Assembly (NCBI GenBank): GCA_002325645.1
Contig: DCSN01000105.1
Coordinates: 1-20,483 of the forward strand
Direction: 5' to 3'
Source of the DNA: Pseudanabaena sp. UBA1465
GTDB lineage: Bacteria; Cyanobacteriota; Cyanobacteriia; Pseudanabaenales; Pseudanabaenaceae
Length of the DNA: 20,483 nucleotides
A program made the translations under genes and the position numbers. Numbering within the stretch: the first letter of the stretch is position 1; each line of letters starts with the position of its first letter. The notes under the pieces are model-generated. The model did no database searches. It was not told the DNA's origin and saw nothing but the letters and a program-made list of their open reading frames with translations. This document shows positions 1-7,377 of this stretch, piece after piece.

Positions 1-478
1 GGAGGATATATAGTTTCTTGACGGTAAAATCAAGGCGGCGTAGGAACGGATAGCTTATATAGCATTGCCAAATAATTCCTAAAAAGTAAAGATGATAATC
101 GCCCATGCCTGTGGAAAGCGCTTGCCAAATTTGCTGAAAACGCTCTTGCCAATCTGCGGTGAGAAACTGCGATCGCCCAACTAGATTAAGTAAAGTGAAT
201 AGAATATAAGGCGGTACGATTCGCCCTAGACGGCGTTGGCAAAATGTTTTTGAATCAAAAGGTCGCTTTACTTCTGATTGAGAAAGCGCAAAGCCAGAGA
301 GAATCACAAACATCGGTACGGTAAAGCGTCCGACTTGGTTAATGATTGTATCAATAAAGATTTCAGGATTGATGGTGACGGTATCTTTTACGCCAAACCA
401 CCAAGAATGAGATGCATGAATACTAATCACAATTGTGGTGGCGATCGCCCGTAATAGATTAGAGAGTTCCCAAGTCAT
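1..478 (-). CDS. Acyltransferase-3 (OafA/YrhL-like) membrane protein, C-terminus outside window
   Basis: The minus frame is open from the ATG at 478 to the window edge (159 codons), so only the N-terminal part is present. It begins MTWELSNLLRAIATT, followed by a hydrophobic stretch containing an early His (residue about 21), as in the acyltransferase-3 family where this His lies near the active site. A second membrane segment reads FTVPMFVILSGFALS and is followed by a basic RRLGRIVPPYIL stretch, both typical of the family. Members are multi-pass inner-membrane enzymes that transfer acetyl or other acyl groups to sugars of surface polysaccharides. The substrate cannot be told. The family call is by recognition; the role in surface glycan modification is inferred. 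Confidence 0.85.
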   Translation of the reverse strand, partial: MTWELSNLLRAIATTIVISIHASHSWWFGVKDTVTINPEIFIDTIINQVGRFTVPMFVILSGFALSQSEVKRPFDSKTFCQRRLGRIVPPYILFTLLNLVGRSQFLTADWQERFQQIWQALSTGMGDYHLYFLGIIWQCYISYPFLRRLDFTVKKLYIL

Positions 479-507
479 GCGTAATACTGATGTTGTTAAT
501 AAACCAG

Positions 508-542
508 AACCATGTTCGTCCGCGTAGCGGGCGAACATGGTT
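508..542. repeat. Palindromic hairpin, terminator-like, with CCGC-GCGG core
   Basis: An 11-bp perfect stem (508-518 with 532-542) encloses a second short stem, CCGC at 520-523 with GCGG at 527-530, around the loop GTA. It lies 3 bases beyond the stop of the DUF309 gene and may end its transcript, although no long T-run follows on the minus strand. The core CCGC-loop-GCGG architecture recurs at 9147-9181 with different outer arms, so this may be a dispersed palindromic repeat rather than a dedicated terminator. Confidence 0.75.
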
Positions 543-545
543 TAA

Positions 546-956
546 CTACTTAGTGATTTGATAAATTTGAGGGATTTTTAAATCCCCTCGCTCAAGTTGT
601 TTTAAAATATCAATAATTCCTTCTTTGCCCCCTAGCTGCACGCTTTTCAAGATCTGCAAGCTGTCTTCTAGTAAAATCTCAACATCAATGGATTCATAAT
701 CAGGAAGATAGGCAGGTAAGCGACTTGTGCCTTCACCTAAAAGAATTGTGGCTCCATGCCAATTTTGATTACGGAGATGATATAGACCGACTGCTATTTG
801 CAGGATTCCTTGATAAAAGGCGCGATCGCTTTGCCAAGCATCATTCCAAATCGCTTCTAAGGTATCGTGACAGGTGTAATAATCTCCATTATTAAATTGC
901 GCGATCGCATCAGCAAATAATGGATTAGATATTGATGGATCAAATTGATCAAACAT
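546..956 (-). CDS. DUF309 domain-containing protein
   Basis: This is a 136-residue protein. It carries the DUF309 signature: a helical N-terminus with YYTCHDTLEAIW (residues about 26-37), then FYQGILQIAVGLYHL (about 47-61), with His, Glu and Gln residues clustered as in that family. Proteins of this family are small, all-helical and of unknown biochemical role; the conserved His/Glu pattern has suggested metal or hydrolase activity, but this is unproven. The neighbours are the acyltransferase-3 gene downstream and an unrelated hypothetical gene upstream, both on the same strand but separated by about 70-100 bases, so co-transcription is only possible. There is no signal peptide or membrane segment, so it is probably cytoplasmic. 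Confidence 0.85.
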   Translation of the reverse strand: MFDQFDPSISNPLFADAIAQFNNGDYYTCHDTLEAIWNDAWQSDRAFYQGILQIAVGLYHLRNQNWHGATILLGEGTSRLPAYLPDYESIDVEILLEDSLQILKSVQLGGKEGIIDILKQLERGDLKIPQIYQITK

Positions 957-1017
957 TAGTTACTCCCCCAGTGAATAATTAGCGATGCGCGACAAACCCA
1001 TACATCTTTGTATATTG

Positions 1018-1046
1018 GCGATCGCATGGCAAAGCCCTGCGATCGC
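1018..1046. terminator. HIP1-armed inverted repeat, possible terminator
   Basis: Nine-base arms, each made of GCGATCGC plus one base (1018-1026 and 1038-1046), flank an 11-base loop. The structure lies 15 bases beyond the stop of the hypothetical gene at 1061-1747 on the minus strand. No strong T-run follows, so termination activity is only inferred. Confidence 0.4.
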
Positions 1047-1060
1047 ACTCTCGCGAATAT

Positions 1061-1747
1061 TTATTTGATGTGATCTAAACAATGATTAGGTAAAAATGCT
1101 GTCCAGCCATTATCTAATTTGACACGACAGCTTACACTGATCACCTGCTCGACCACGCCCTTATGATTGGCATATTGCTGACGGTTAGCATTCACACAAA
1201 CGCGATCGCCGACTTTAAAAGCTTTATTTTTGGTGGCCAGATCCTGTTTTTTCTCGGCAACATTGGGAATGGCAGCTTTTTTGAGGGTGGGAGCAGAATG
1301 AAAAGTCAGCGAGGCTGCTTGCTGCCCATTTACCTGATAGTTATAGCCTCGTCCTTGAATAAGTTGTAAACTGCCGATCTGGATATTGGCAAGATGTTGC
1401 ACAAACAGATCAACCGATATTTCCATGGTTTCTGCCAAGTCCTCAAACATGACAGGATAACTCCAGTAATTTTCGCCAACTTGCAGATCTGCTAATTCCT
1501 TCCATGCATCAAATAGCTTCTGCCCAAATTGTGGTATTAGGTCACTAGGGCGATCGCGCTGGGAATTAGTATCGGAATTTGGGGATGCACTACTAGATAT
1601 CAGGGTTTCTAATGTTTTAAGCAGTTTCTGAGCAACGCGATCGCTTGCTTCTGTCCTTGATCGGAGATATTCAAGAATCTGCTCAAACAAAGATTCACTA
1701 ACATTGACAGACATATAACTACTCGCACTAATCTTCTCTAAGAACAT
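1061..1747 (-). CDS. Conserved cyanobacterial hypothetical protein with C-terminal KOW/SH3-like domain
   Basis: The longest frame gives 228 residues, but the ATG at 1714 (protein starting MSVNVSESLFEQ, 217 residues) is an equally good or better start, because neither has a convincing Shine-Dalgarno sequence and the first 11 residues are unremarkable. The N-terminal third is helical. A low-complexity Ser/Asn/Asp linker lies at about residues 50-66. A middle domain is rich in aromatic and acidic residues. The C-terminus (about 177-228) reads KVGDRVCVNANRQQYANHKG and ends in a predicted beta-barrel, with the GDRV...G pattern of KOW/SH3-like folds that often bind RNA, DNA or other proteins. I do not recognise a named family. 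Its function is unknown and it is probably cytoplasmic. Confidence 0.7.
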   Translation of the reverse strand: MFLEKISASSYMSVNVSESLFEQILEYLRSRTEASDRVAQKLLKTLETLISSSASPNSDTNSQRDRPSDLIPQFGQKLFDAWKELADLQVGENYWSYPVMFEDLAETMEISVDLFVQHLANIQIGSLQLIQGRGYNYQVNGQQAASLTFHSAPTLKKAAIPNVAEKKQDLATKNKAFKVGDRVCVNANRQQYANHKGVVEQVISVSCRVKLDNGWTAFLPNHCLDHIK

Positions 1748-1883
1748 CTAAAAAATGTTTGGTTTCACTCTGAGCAGATGAAGAATACAGTTTTTAGGCA
1801 ACTCTTGAGTGTTTTGAATATTCTCTAAAGTAACATCAATAAGTTAACACCAATTTGTCATTGATCCTTATATTGCAATTTTT

Positions 1884-2570
1884 TTACATTTGATAAAGTC
1901 CAGATTGCCAATTTTGTGGCAAAGGTTCATGACAAAGCTGATGTATTTCGGCAATTCGCGCAAATAGCCAAGGATAGGTTTGCCGATAGGCGGGCATTAA
2001 TCCCAATGGGGAAAGTAATGCGGCTGCCGTCAAATCTGCAACACTAAAGCGATCGCCGATTAAATAGCCATCTTGCCAAAATTCACTGAGCATCGCGATC
2101 GCATCGCCAATTTTTTTCTCTGCAATCTTTGCCGAATTGGCATTGATCCCATACTGCGATCGGACGATGGCAATTACGATCTGGCTCATCCATGAGGGAT
2201 CGATCTGCTTACCTTCATTGGCGCGAAACTGATAATAAACAAACCTTGCCGCCGTACCAATTGATTCATCAAAATAGTCTTCTAAGCGTAATGCTTCCTG
2301 TTGCTGTGCGTCATCCTCTAAATAAAGTGGTGGTTCAGGTTTATAGGCTTCCAAAAAACGAATGATTTCGGTAGAGTCCGCGACGACGGCGGGACAATTT
2401 TTTTGTTGAGGCAATAGTACAGGCACTGTCTTTGAGCCTGAAAGAGGTTTGACCCTTAAAATATGTAGTCCGGGGGTCAGATTTTCGACCTGAAAAGGGA
2501 TTTGTTTGTAACCAAGAGCTAGTCTTGCTTTGCGGCAATAGTGAGAAGTACTGAACTGTAATAGAAGCAT
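1884..2570 (-). CDS. Glutathione S-transferase family protein
   Basis: At 228 residues this is the normal length for a cytosolic GST. The N-terminal thioredoxin-like domain (1-75) contains STSHYCRKARLAL, where the catalytic Ser/Cys normally lies, the cis-proline motif TVPVL (Pro50), and the glutathione-binding DSTEII motif (65-70). The C-terminal all-helical domain (about 85-220) includes the structural motif DRFSVADLTAAALL. GSTs conjugate or reduce substrates with glutathione; the substrate here is unknown. It is divergent from the 2655 gene across an 84-bp spacer that should hold both promoters. The start at 2570 (MLLLQFSTSHY) places the first beta-strand correctly. Confidence 0.9.
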   Translation of the reverse strand: MLLLQFSTSHYCRKARLALGYKQIPFQVENLTPGLHILRVKPLSGSKTVPVLLPQQKNCPAVVADSTEIIRFLEAYKPEPPLYLEDDAQQQEALRLEDYFDESIGTAARFVYYQFRANEGKQIDPSWMSQIVIAIVRSQYGINANSAKIAEKKIGDAIAMLSEFWQDGYLIGDRFSVADLTAAALLSPLGLMPAYRQTYPWLFARIAEIHQLCHEPLPQNWQSGLYQM

Positions 2571-2654
2571 AGCTCTAAGGTGAATTTCCGACTTTATGTA
2601 ATCAAATCAGTAAATCATATGTTATAGTCTCGACTAAATTTTTACAGTCCTAAG

Positions 2655-3437
2655 GTGCTGTCGCCTATGCAAGCCAATCCAGTTTCTAGACCTACAAATT
2701 CTCAATCTGGTTATCAGAATGCCCCATCTGGTTATCAGGCTTCAGTACCTGTGACTGTGTATCGAGAACTGGCTGCGGAGTTGCAATCTACTCAAGCAAA
2801 GTTATCTTTTTTTCAGTTGCAAAATGATCAGCTAACTAAGCAAAATCAGATGTTGCTGCAAGAATTTGAGGCGATCGCCCAAGCAACGGATCGCGTACAG
2901 GCGATTCTTACCCAATCGAATTTGCCAGACTCAAAGCTATCGGAGGTACTGGCAGGGATTCGCGCATCTTCTCAGATTAATCCTGCCCCATCTCGAAGCA
3001 ATCCCCAGCCTCAAGGTCGCCCTCCTGCGGCAAAGCCCCTTGCCGATAAACCAGCTACACAGGCTAGTCCTCGCAAAGCATCGGTACAGCAAACAACTAA
3101 TGCCATCCAAGAAGCGATTTCGAGAGCCAGACAACTGGCTAATGAGTCAGCACCTCAAACCGCTAATGAGCCAATGGTGGGTGAAGCTCTCTATTACGAT
3201 AGTTCCTTTGCTGCGTTTGATGCTCCTGTTGCGGAGCCTGTAAGAACGCCTAAAAAGGTGTTAACTAAGCTGGAAATTCGTGAAGAGGTTTCTTCACGCC
3301 CCCTGCGTAATGAAGCGATGGAAGAGGCAAATGAATCAACGGGCTTAAGTGGTTGGTTATTAACCTTAACAATTGTGGCGATCGTGTTAACTTCCTTTGG
3401 GGCTGGTTATCTCTTAATGCGTCCATTCGTAAAATAA
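2655..3437 (+). CDS. Cyanobacterial hypothetical protein with coiled coil and C-terminal membrane anchor
   Basis: The frame opens with GTG at 2655, but the ATG at 2667 is the likelier start because the AAGG at 2652-2655 then sits at normal Shine-Dalgarno distance; that gives 256 residues. After a Ser/Gln-rich N-terminus comes a predicted coiled coil (about 35-90, heptad-like LQSTQAKLSFFQLQNDQLTK). A long Pro/Ala/Gln-rich disordered region follows (about 105-220). The protein ends in a single hydrophobic segment, GWLLTLTIVAIVLTSFGAGY, and a short basic tail. The topology suggests a tail-anchored membrane protein with a cytoplasmic coiled coil. No catalytic motif is visible. I recognise the architecture as common in cyanobacteria but cannot name a function. 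Confidence 0.75.
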   Translation: MLSPMQANPVSRPTNSQSGYQNAPSGYQASVPVTVYRELAAELQSTQAKLSFFQLQNDQLTKQNQMLLQEFEAIAQATDRVQAILTQSNLPDSKLSEVLAGIRASSQINPAPSRSNPQPQGRPPAAKPLADKPATQASPRKASVQQTTNAIQEAISRARQLANESAPQTANEPMVGEALYYDSSFAAFDAPVAEPVRTPKKVLTKLEIREEVSSRPLRNEAMEEANESTGLSGWLLTLTIVAIVLTSFGAGYLLMRPFVK

Positions 3438-3471
3438 AATAGAGGGGTGCTTTGCACCCCTCTATTTTATT
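3433..3471. terminator. Bidirectional intrinsic terminator
   Basis: A perfect 18-bp stem (3433-3450 with 3454-3471) closes a 3-base TTT loop, with a GC-rich centre and A/T-rich flanks that supply a U-tract in both directions. It separates two convergent genes. The stop codons of both, at 3435-3437 (+) and 3469-3467 (-), lie inside the stem arms, so each transcript ends in the same hairpin. Confidence 0.9.
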
Positions 3472-4915
3472 CTTCTATCGGAGCAATATAAAAACTGCTA
3501 ATAATGGCGATCGCTAACCACCAGAGTAATTGAACCTGTGGGCGATACCAGACTGTATCGACTAACCCATGAATAAGCATTCCCGCTAAAGTGGCGATCG
3601 CCGCAATAATCCATAATCCATTAGAATCGCGATCGCTTCTCAATCGATTTAGTCCAAGCAAGCCTTGACGGAAGACTGTAAAAACTAGCCAGCTATAGCA
3701 AATAATACCGACTATTCCTGTTTCTACGGTGATTTCCAATGGCACAGAATAAGTACCCAAGGCACTATAGCCCGATCGCTGATAGAGAGGATAGATGAGG
3801 TTAAAAGCCTTATTGCCAGGACCAATTCCTAAAATCGGCTTAGCTTTAATCATGTTCAATACCGATTGCCAAACATTCACGCGAAAAGCGTTGCTGCTAT
3901 CTTCAGTTCCAAAAATACTACCAACCCGCTTGCGAAGGGTGGGAATGAGAACAGTGCCTAAGGCGATCGCGCCAGCCATGCCCCCGAAAACCGTAGGAAA
4001 AGTCCACTTCGGTAAACGCTTGCCCCACCAGTACACTAATAATAAAACTAGCGTAAAGCTTTCCGCCGCGATCCCCATGAGTCCGCCGCGACTTTGGCTT
4101 TGCGTAATACAAAATGCGCCCAAAATTGCCGTAATAATTCCTAGAGCCTTCAAGCCCCAACTACGCCAATGAATGGCAGCGATCGCCCCTAAGGGTAACG
4201 CTGGCATGAGATAACCTGCAAACAGGTTAGGATTGCCTAAAAAACTATAAACACGGGTAACACCTGCGGTCTCTGAAGTGGGATCTGTCCATGTGGCGAG
4301 TTCGGGTGCGCCCAGATACCATTGCTGCACACCATAGGCACTGGCGACTAGTGCTGATCCTAAATATGCTGCAATAAAAATAGATCGCCATCCCAAGCGC
4401 ATCAAGCGGCTCATCGACACAAAGGCAAGCATATACAGTGTGAGTTTGACCATGCCATCGGCGGCGGCAACCCGCACGGGGGAGACTAAAGTGGCAACTA
4501 AAGCGATCGCCCAATAGCTAATTAAGGGCGTATGAATGGCCGTCCAAATTGGTACGGCTTGATCTTGCGCGTCACGGCGATCGCTCAGCCATAACATCAG
4601 CCATGCGATCGCTACGGCTGCACCGATTATCCCCGTCTGAGCATTTTCTAAAAAGGGCAAAGTCGCCAGCATCACCACTAACAATCCGCCCAAAAATTTA
4701 GCACTCAACAAGCGACTGCCTTCGCGCCATGCTTGCAAGGGGCTAATTATCCGAAAAAATCCAGCCTGAAAATCATGCCACCATGATTGCAAAAATTGGG
4801 GAATCGGTAGTTTTAGCTTGAAATTCATAGAGAGATCAGGAATAATCAGTATTGTTGGTGAGTTTTGGTATGTTAGTGATTCAACCAAATGCCAACTCAA
4901 GTTGGTACTAAGCAA
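3467..4915 (-). CDS. ictB: IctB-family membrane protein (O-antigen-ligase-like)
   Basis: This multi-pass protein matches cyanobacterial IctB along its length. Recognisable blocks are LQAWREGSRLLSAKFLGG near the N-terminus, VYSFLGNPNLFAGYLMPALP in the centre, SQSRGG, EDSSNAFRVNVWQSVLNMIK, GIGPGNKAFNLIYPLYQRSG, and the C-terminal HGLVDTVWYRPQ. About ten hydrophobic segments are present. IctB was first linked to inorganic carbon accumulation, but the fold belongs to the O-antigen ligase (Wzy/WaaL) superfamily, so its direct transport role is doubtful. The longest frame opens with TTG at 4915. The ATG at 4831 (MNFKLKLPIPQF, 454 residues) fits the family's usual N-terminal length better and is my preferred start. 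It is divergent from the TPR gene. Confidence 0.9.
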   Translation of the reverse strand: MLSTNLSWHLVESLTYQNSPTILIIPDLSMNFKLKLPIPQFLQSWWHDFQAGFFRIISPLQAWREGSRLLSAKFLGGLLVVMLATLPFLENAQTGIIGAAVAIAWLMLWLSDRRDAQDQAVPIWTAIHTPLISYWAIALVATLVSPVRVAAADGMVKLTLYMLAFVSMSRLMRLGWRSIFIAAYLGSALVASAYGVQQWYLGAPELATWTDPTSETAGVTRVYSFLGNPNLFAGYLMPALPLGAIAAIHWRSWGLKALGIITAILGAFCITQSQSRGGLMGIAAESFTLVLLLVYWWGKRLPKWTFPTVFGGMAGAIALGTVLIPTLRKRVGSIFGTEDSSNAFRVNVWQSVLNMIKAKPILGIGPGNKAFNLIYPLYQRSGYSALGTYSVPLEITVETGIVGIICYSWLVFTVFRQGLLGLNRLRSDRDSNGLWIIAAIATLAGMLIHGLVDTVWYRPQVQLLWWLAIAIISSFYIAPIEE

Positions 4916-4931
4916 GTCTACAACTGAATGA

Positions 4932-5261
4932 ATGATGGAAAAACTAAATTCTGCTGAAGCCTATAACGATCGCGGTCTGGAACGCGCTGAAAATGGTGAT
5001 ATTGCTGGGGCGATCGCGGACTATACCGCCGCGATCGCGATCGATCCTAACTATGCTGAAGCCTATTACAATCGCGCCTACGATCGCTCTGAGCTTAAAG
5101 ACTATAAAGGCGCGATCGAGGACTATAGCAACGTAATCAAAATTGCTCCTGATGCGGCGGCAGCCTATTTTAATCGCGGACTAGCCAAAGCCAAACTTGG
5201 TGATACTGAGGGGGCAAATGCTGACTGTAAGCTACCCCCGTCACTTCAGTGCGGGGGGTAG
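4932..5261 (+). CDS. TPR-repeat protein, C-terminus replaced by a hairpin element
   Basis: The 109 residues contain two full tetratricopeptide repeats (about 8-41 and 42-75) and the first two thirds of a third (76-98). The TPR consensus is clear: AEAYYNRAYDRSELKDYKGA, with Gly, Tyr, Ala and Pro in the expected positions. TPRs form helical scaffolds for protein binding; the partner is unknown. The third repeat stops being TPR-like at residue 99, exactly where a long palindrome begins (5227). The last 11 residues, CKLPPSLQCGG, are translated from the palindrome, so the protein looks truncated by an insertion. Intact relatives would be expected to finish the repeat, possibly with DW at this point. 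It may still fold as a small two-repeat protein. Confidence 0.8.
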   Translation: MMEKLNSAEAYNDRGLERAENGDIAGAIADYTAAIAIDPNYAEAYYNRAYDRSELKDYKGAIEDYSNVIKIAPDAAAAYFNRGLAKAKLGDTEGANADCKLPPSLQCGG

Positions 5262-5266
5262 CTTAC
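5227..5266. mobile_element. Long hairpin, possible IS200/IS605-type end or palindromic miniature element
   Basis: Arms of 13 perfect base pairs (5227-5239 with 5254-5266) continue into an apical stem CACT/AGTG (5242-5245 with 5248-5251) separated only by a small bulge. The C-run/G-run arm with an internal TTCAG loop resembles the subterminal hairpins of cyanobacterial IS200/IS605 elements, which insert without target duplication. No duplication is visible here. It overwrites the 3' end of the TPR gene and could also act as a terminator. The origin is inferred. Confidence 0.6.
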
Positions 5267-5312
5267 GTTATGATCTGAATAACTTGCGTTTGCCACTTAC
5301 CATGTTATTTCT

Positions 5313-6128
5313 ATGGATTATTTTCCTGCTGAGCGATATTTTGCTTATCTGACATCTCCAGCGATCGCCGCCATGCCAGACAAAGAGAATGTGGTGATTA
5401 TTCAGCCAATGGGAGCGATCGAGCAACATGGCGCACATTTGCCATTAATTGTCGATGCAGAAATTAGTATGGGGGTTTTGGCAAGGGCTTTAGAAAAACT
5501 AGATGACGCGATTCCTGCCTACGCTTTGCCGCCTTTGTACTATGGCAAATCGAATGAGCATAGTACTTTTGCAGGCACGATTACGATGAGTACCCAGACA
5601 ATGCTGGCGGTATTGTCAGATATTGCTGAAAGTATTTATCGGGCAGGGTTTCGTAAGTTAGCCTTCATGAATTCTCACGGAGGACAGCCGCAAATATTGG
5701 AAATCGTGGCGCGGGATTTGCACGAAAAGCATCCTGATTTTATGATTTTTCCTCTCTTTACTTGGCACGTTCCTAATGTGGCGCAGGAATTACTAACTAA
5801 AAAAGAATTGGAGTTGGGAATTCATGGTGGTGACGCAGAGACTAGTCTGATGTTGGCGCTGTTGCCTGAACAGGTAGATATGGCAAAGGCGCTGACAGAA
5901 TATCCCTATGGGTTGCCTGAAAATAGTATGCTAAGTATGGAAGGGGCAAATCCCTTTGCTTGGGTAACGCGAGATTTGACTCGAAGCGGAGTTTTGGGTG
6001 ATGCCAAAGCTGCAACTAAGGAAAAAGGCGAACAGATTTTGGCTTCTTTGGTTGATGGCTGGACAGAATTGATCGCAGATATCTATAAATTTGAGCAACC
6101 TAAGGCGTATGGCAATCATCTCCTCTAA
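5313..6128 (+). CDS. Creatininase-family amidohydrolase
   Basis: At 271 residues it has the usual length for the family. The metal-site motifs are present: GAIEQHGAHLPL (Glu37, His39, with Asp48 just after), NSHGGQ (120-125), and HGGDAETS (171-178, with Glu176). In characterised members these residues hold a pair of divalent metals. The family includes creatinine amidohydrolase, the riboflavin/F420-pathway formamide hydrolase and mycofactocin peptidase, so the substrate cannot be assigned from sequence. It is cytoplasmic, without a signal peptide. Its last 20 bases overlap the ruvB start, so the two genes are probably co-transcribed and translationally coupled, although no functional link is obvious. 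Confidence 0.9.
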   Translation: MDYFPAERYFAYLTSPAIAAMPDKENVVIIQPMGAIEQHGAHLPLIVDAEISMGVLARALEKLDDAIPAYALPPLYYGKSNEHSTFAGTITMSTQTMLAVLSDIAESIYRAGFRKLAFMNSHGGQPQILEIVARDLHEKHPDFMIFPLFTWHVPNVAQELLTKKELELGIHGGDAETSLMLALLPEQVDMAKALTEYPYGLPENSMLSMEGANPFAWVTRDLTRSGVLGDAKAATKEKGEQILASLVDGWTELIADIYKFEQPKAYGNHLL

Positions 6129-7341
6129 ACCGAGTCAAAATCCAATTCCTGAAGGCGATCGCTCTAGTAATCAGGCGACTAATCAGGTTAATGATCAAAC
6201 TGCTCAAAATTCTGAGAAAGCACCTAATAAAAAATCAACGCGCCGCAATCCCAAAAAAGATTTACCATCGCCAGAGATGCAACAGGCGCTAGATCTATTG
6301 CAAGCGGAAGCAACTCCAGAGGAGAAATTAGAGGATCAATTAGCAAAAGATAATTCTGCTAACACTAATCAAGTTAGTGTAGATATTAATATCCGTCCTA
6401 AAAATCTTGCAGATTATATAGGACAGAAAGATTTAAAGGAACTGCTGCATATTGCGATCGCGGCGGCAAAGTCCCGTTCATCGGCGCTCGATCATTTACT
6501 GCTCTACGGTCCCCCTGGATTAGGCAAAACTTCCCTCGCTTTGATCATTGCTCAGGAAATGGGCGTGCAGTGCAAAATCACTTCGGCTCCTGCCCTTGAG
6601 CGTCCTCGCGATGTTGCAGGTTTATTAGTTTCCTTACAACAGGGAGATATTCTCTTTATTGATGAAATCCATCGTTTACCCAGTGTAACGGAAGAGATTC
6701 TCTATCCAGCAATGGAAGATTATCGCCTTGATATTACGATTGGGAAGGGACAGGGGGCAAGGATTCGCAGTGTGCAGCTCAATAAATTTACGCTGATCGG
6801 TGCAACTACGCGCATCGGAGCCTTATCTTCGCCACTGCGCGATCGCTTTGGCTTTGTGCAACACTTCCGCTTTTATGAGCATGACGAGTTAACACAAATT
6901 GTCTCGCGCAGTGCCAAGATTTTGGATACACCAATCCATGATGATGGCGCGATCGCGATCGCGGCAAGATCTCGCGGTACGCCTCGGATTGCCAACCGTT
7001 TGCTAAAACGGGTGCGTGACTATGCCGAGGTCAAGGCAAAGGGTGAGCAAATTACAGGGGCGATCGCGGAATCTGCTCTAGAATTATTTAACGTCGATCC
7101 TAAGGGTTTAGATTGGATTGATCGCAAATTGCTAACGGTGCTAATTGAGAACTTTAATGGCGGTCCCGCAGGTTTAGATACTTTAGCGGCGGCGACAGGA
7201 GAGGACGCTCACACCATTGAAGAAGTCTATGAGCCATATTTATTGCAGATTGGCTATATCAATCGCACGCCACGCGGTCGGGTCGCCACTGCCGCCGCAT
7301 GGAAGCATTTAGGCTATTCGGTGCAAACAACACTGCTCTAA
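6109..7341 (+). CDS. ruvB: Holliday junction branch migration ATPase RuvB, with long N-terminal extension
   Basis: RuvB is the hexameric AAA+ motor that drives branch migration with RuvA. Walker A GPPGLGKT (residues 134-141 from this start), Walker B ILFIDEIHRL, sensor 1 GATTR (231-235), the PLRDRFG segment and the C-terminal winged helix ending in NRTPRGRVATAAAWKHLG are all intact. I chose ATG 6109 because AAGG lies five bases upstream; a TTG at 6091 would add six residues. The canonical protein starts only at about residue 95 (RPKNLADYIGQ). Before it is a charged, Asn/Lys/Gln-rich, probably disordered extension, longer than in typical 330-360-residue RuvB. The start overlaps the creatininase gene. 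Confidence 0.97.
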   Translation: MAIISSKPSQNPIPEGDRSSNQATNQVNDQTAQNSEKAPNKKSTRRNPKKDLPSPEMQQALDLLQAEATPEEKLEDQLAKDNSANTNQVSVDINIRPKNLADYIGQKDLKELLHIAIAAAKSRSSALDHLLLYGPPGLGKTSLALIIAQEMGVQCKITSAPALERPRDVAGLLVSLQQGDILFIDEIHRLPSVTEEILYPAMEDYRLDITIGKGQGARIRSVQLNKFTLIGATTRIGALSSPLRDRFGFVQHFRFYEHDELTQIVSRSAKILDTPIHDDGAIAIAARSRGTPRIANRLLKRVRDYAEVKAKGEQITGAIAESALELFNVDPKGLDWIDRKLLTVLIENFNGGPAGLDTLAAATGEDAHTIEEVYEPYLLQIGYINRTPRGRVATAAAWKHLGYSVQTTLL

Positions 7342-7372
7342 AAAAGGGAGTCGCTTTGTGACTCCCTTTTTT
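7340..7372. terminator. Bidirectional intrinsic terminator
   Basis: A 13-bp perfect stem (7340-7352 with 7360-7372) has a 7-base loop. The arms end in A6 and T6, giving a U-tract to both the ruvB transcript and the convergent NDH-2 transcript. The last A of the ruvB stop codon is in the A-tract. Confidence 0.9.
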
Positions 7373-7377
7373 GTGAT

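Noticed and set aside
2341..2538. 65-codon minus-strand frame starting MPQSKTSSW
   Set aside because: An alternate frame wholly inside the GST gene.
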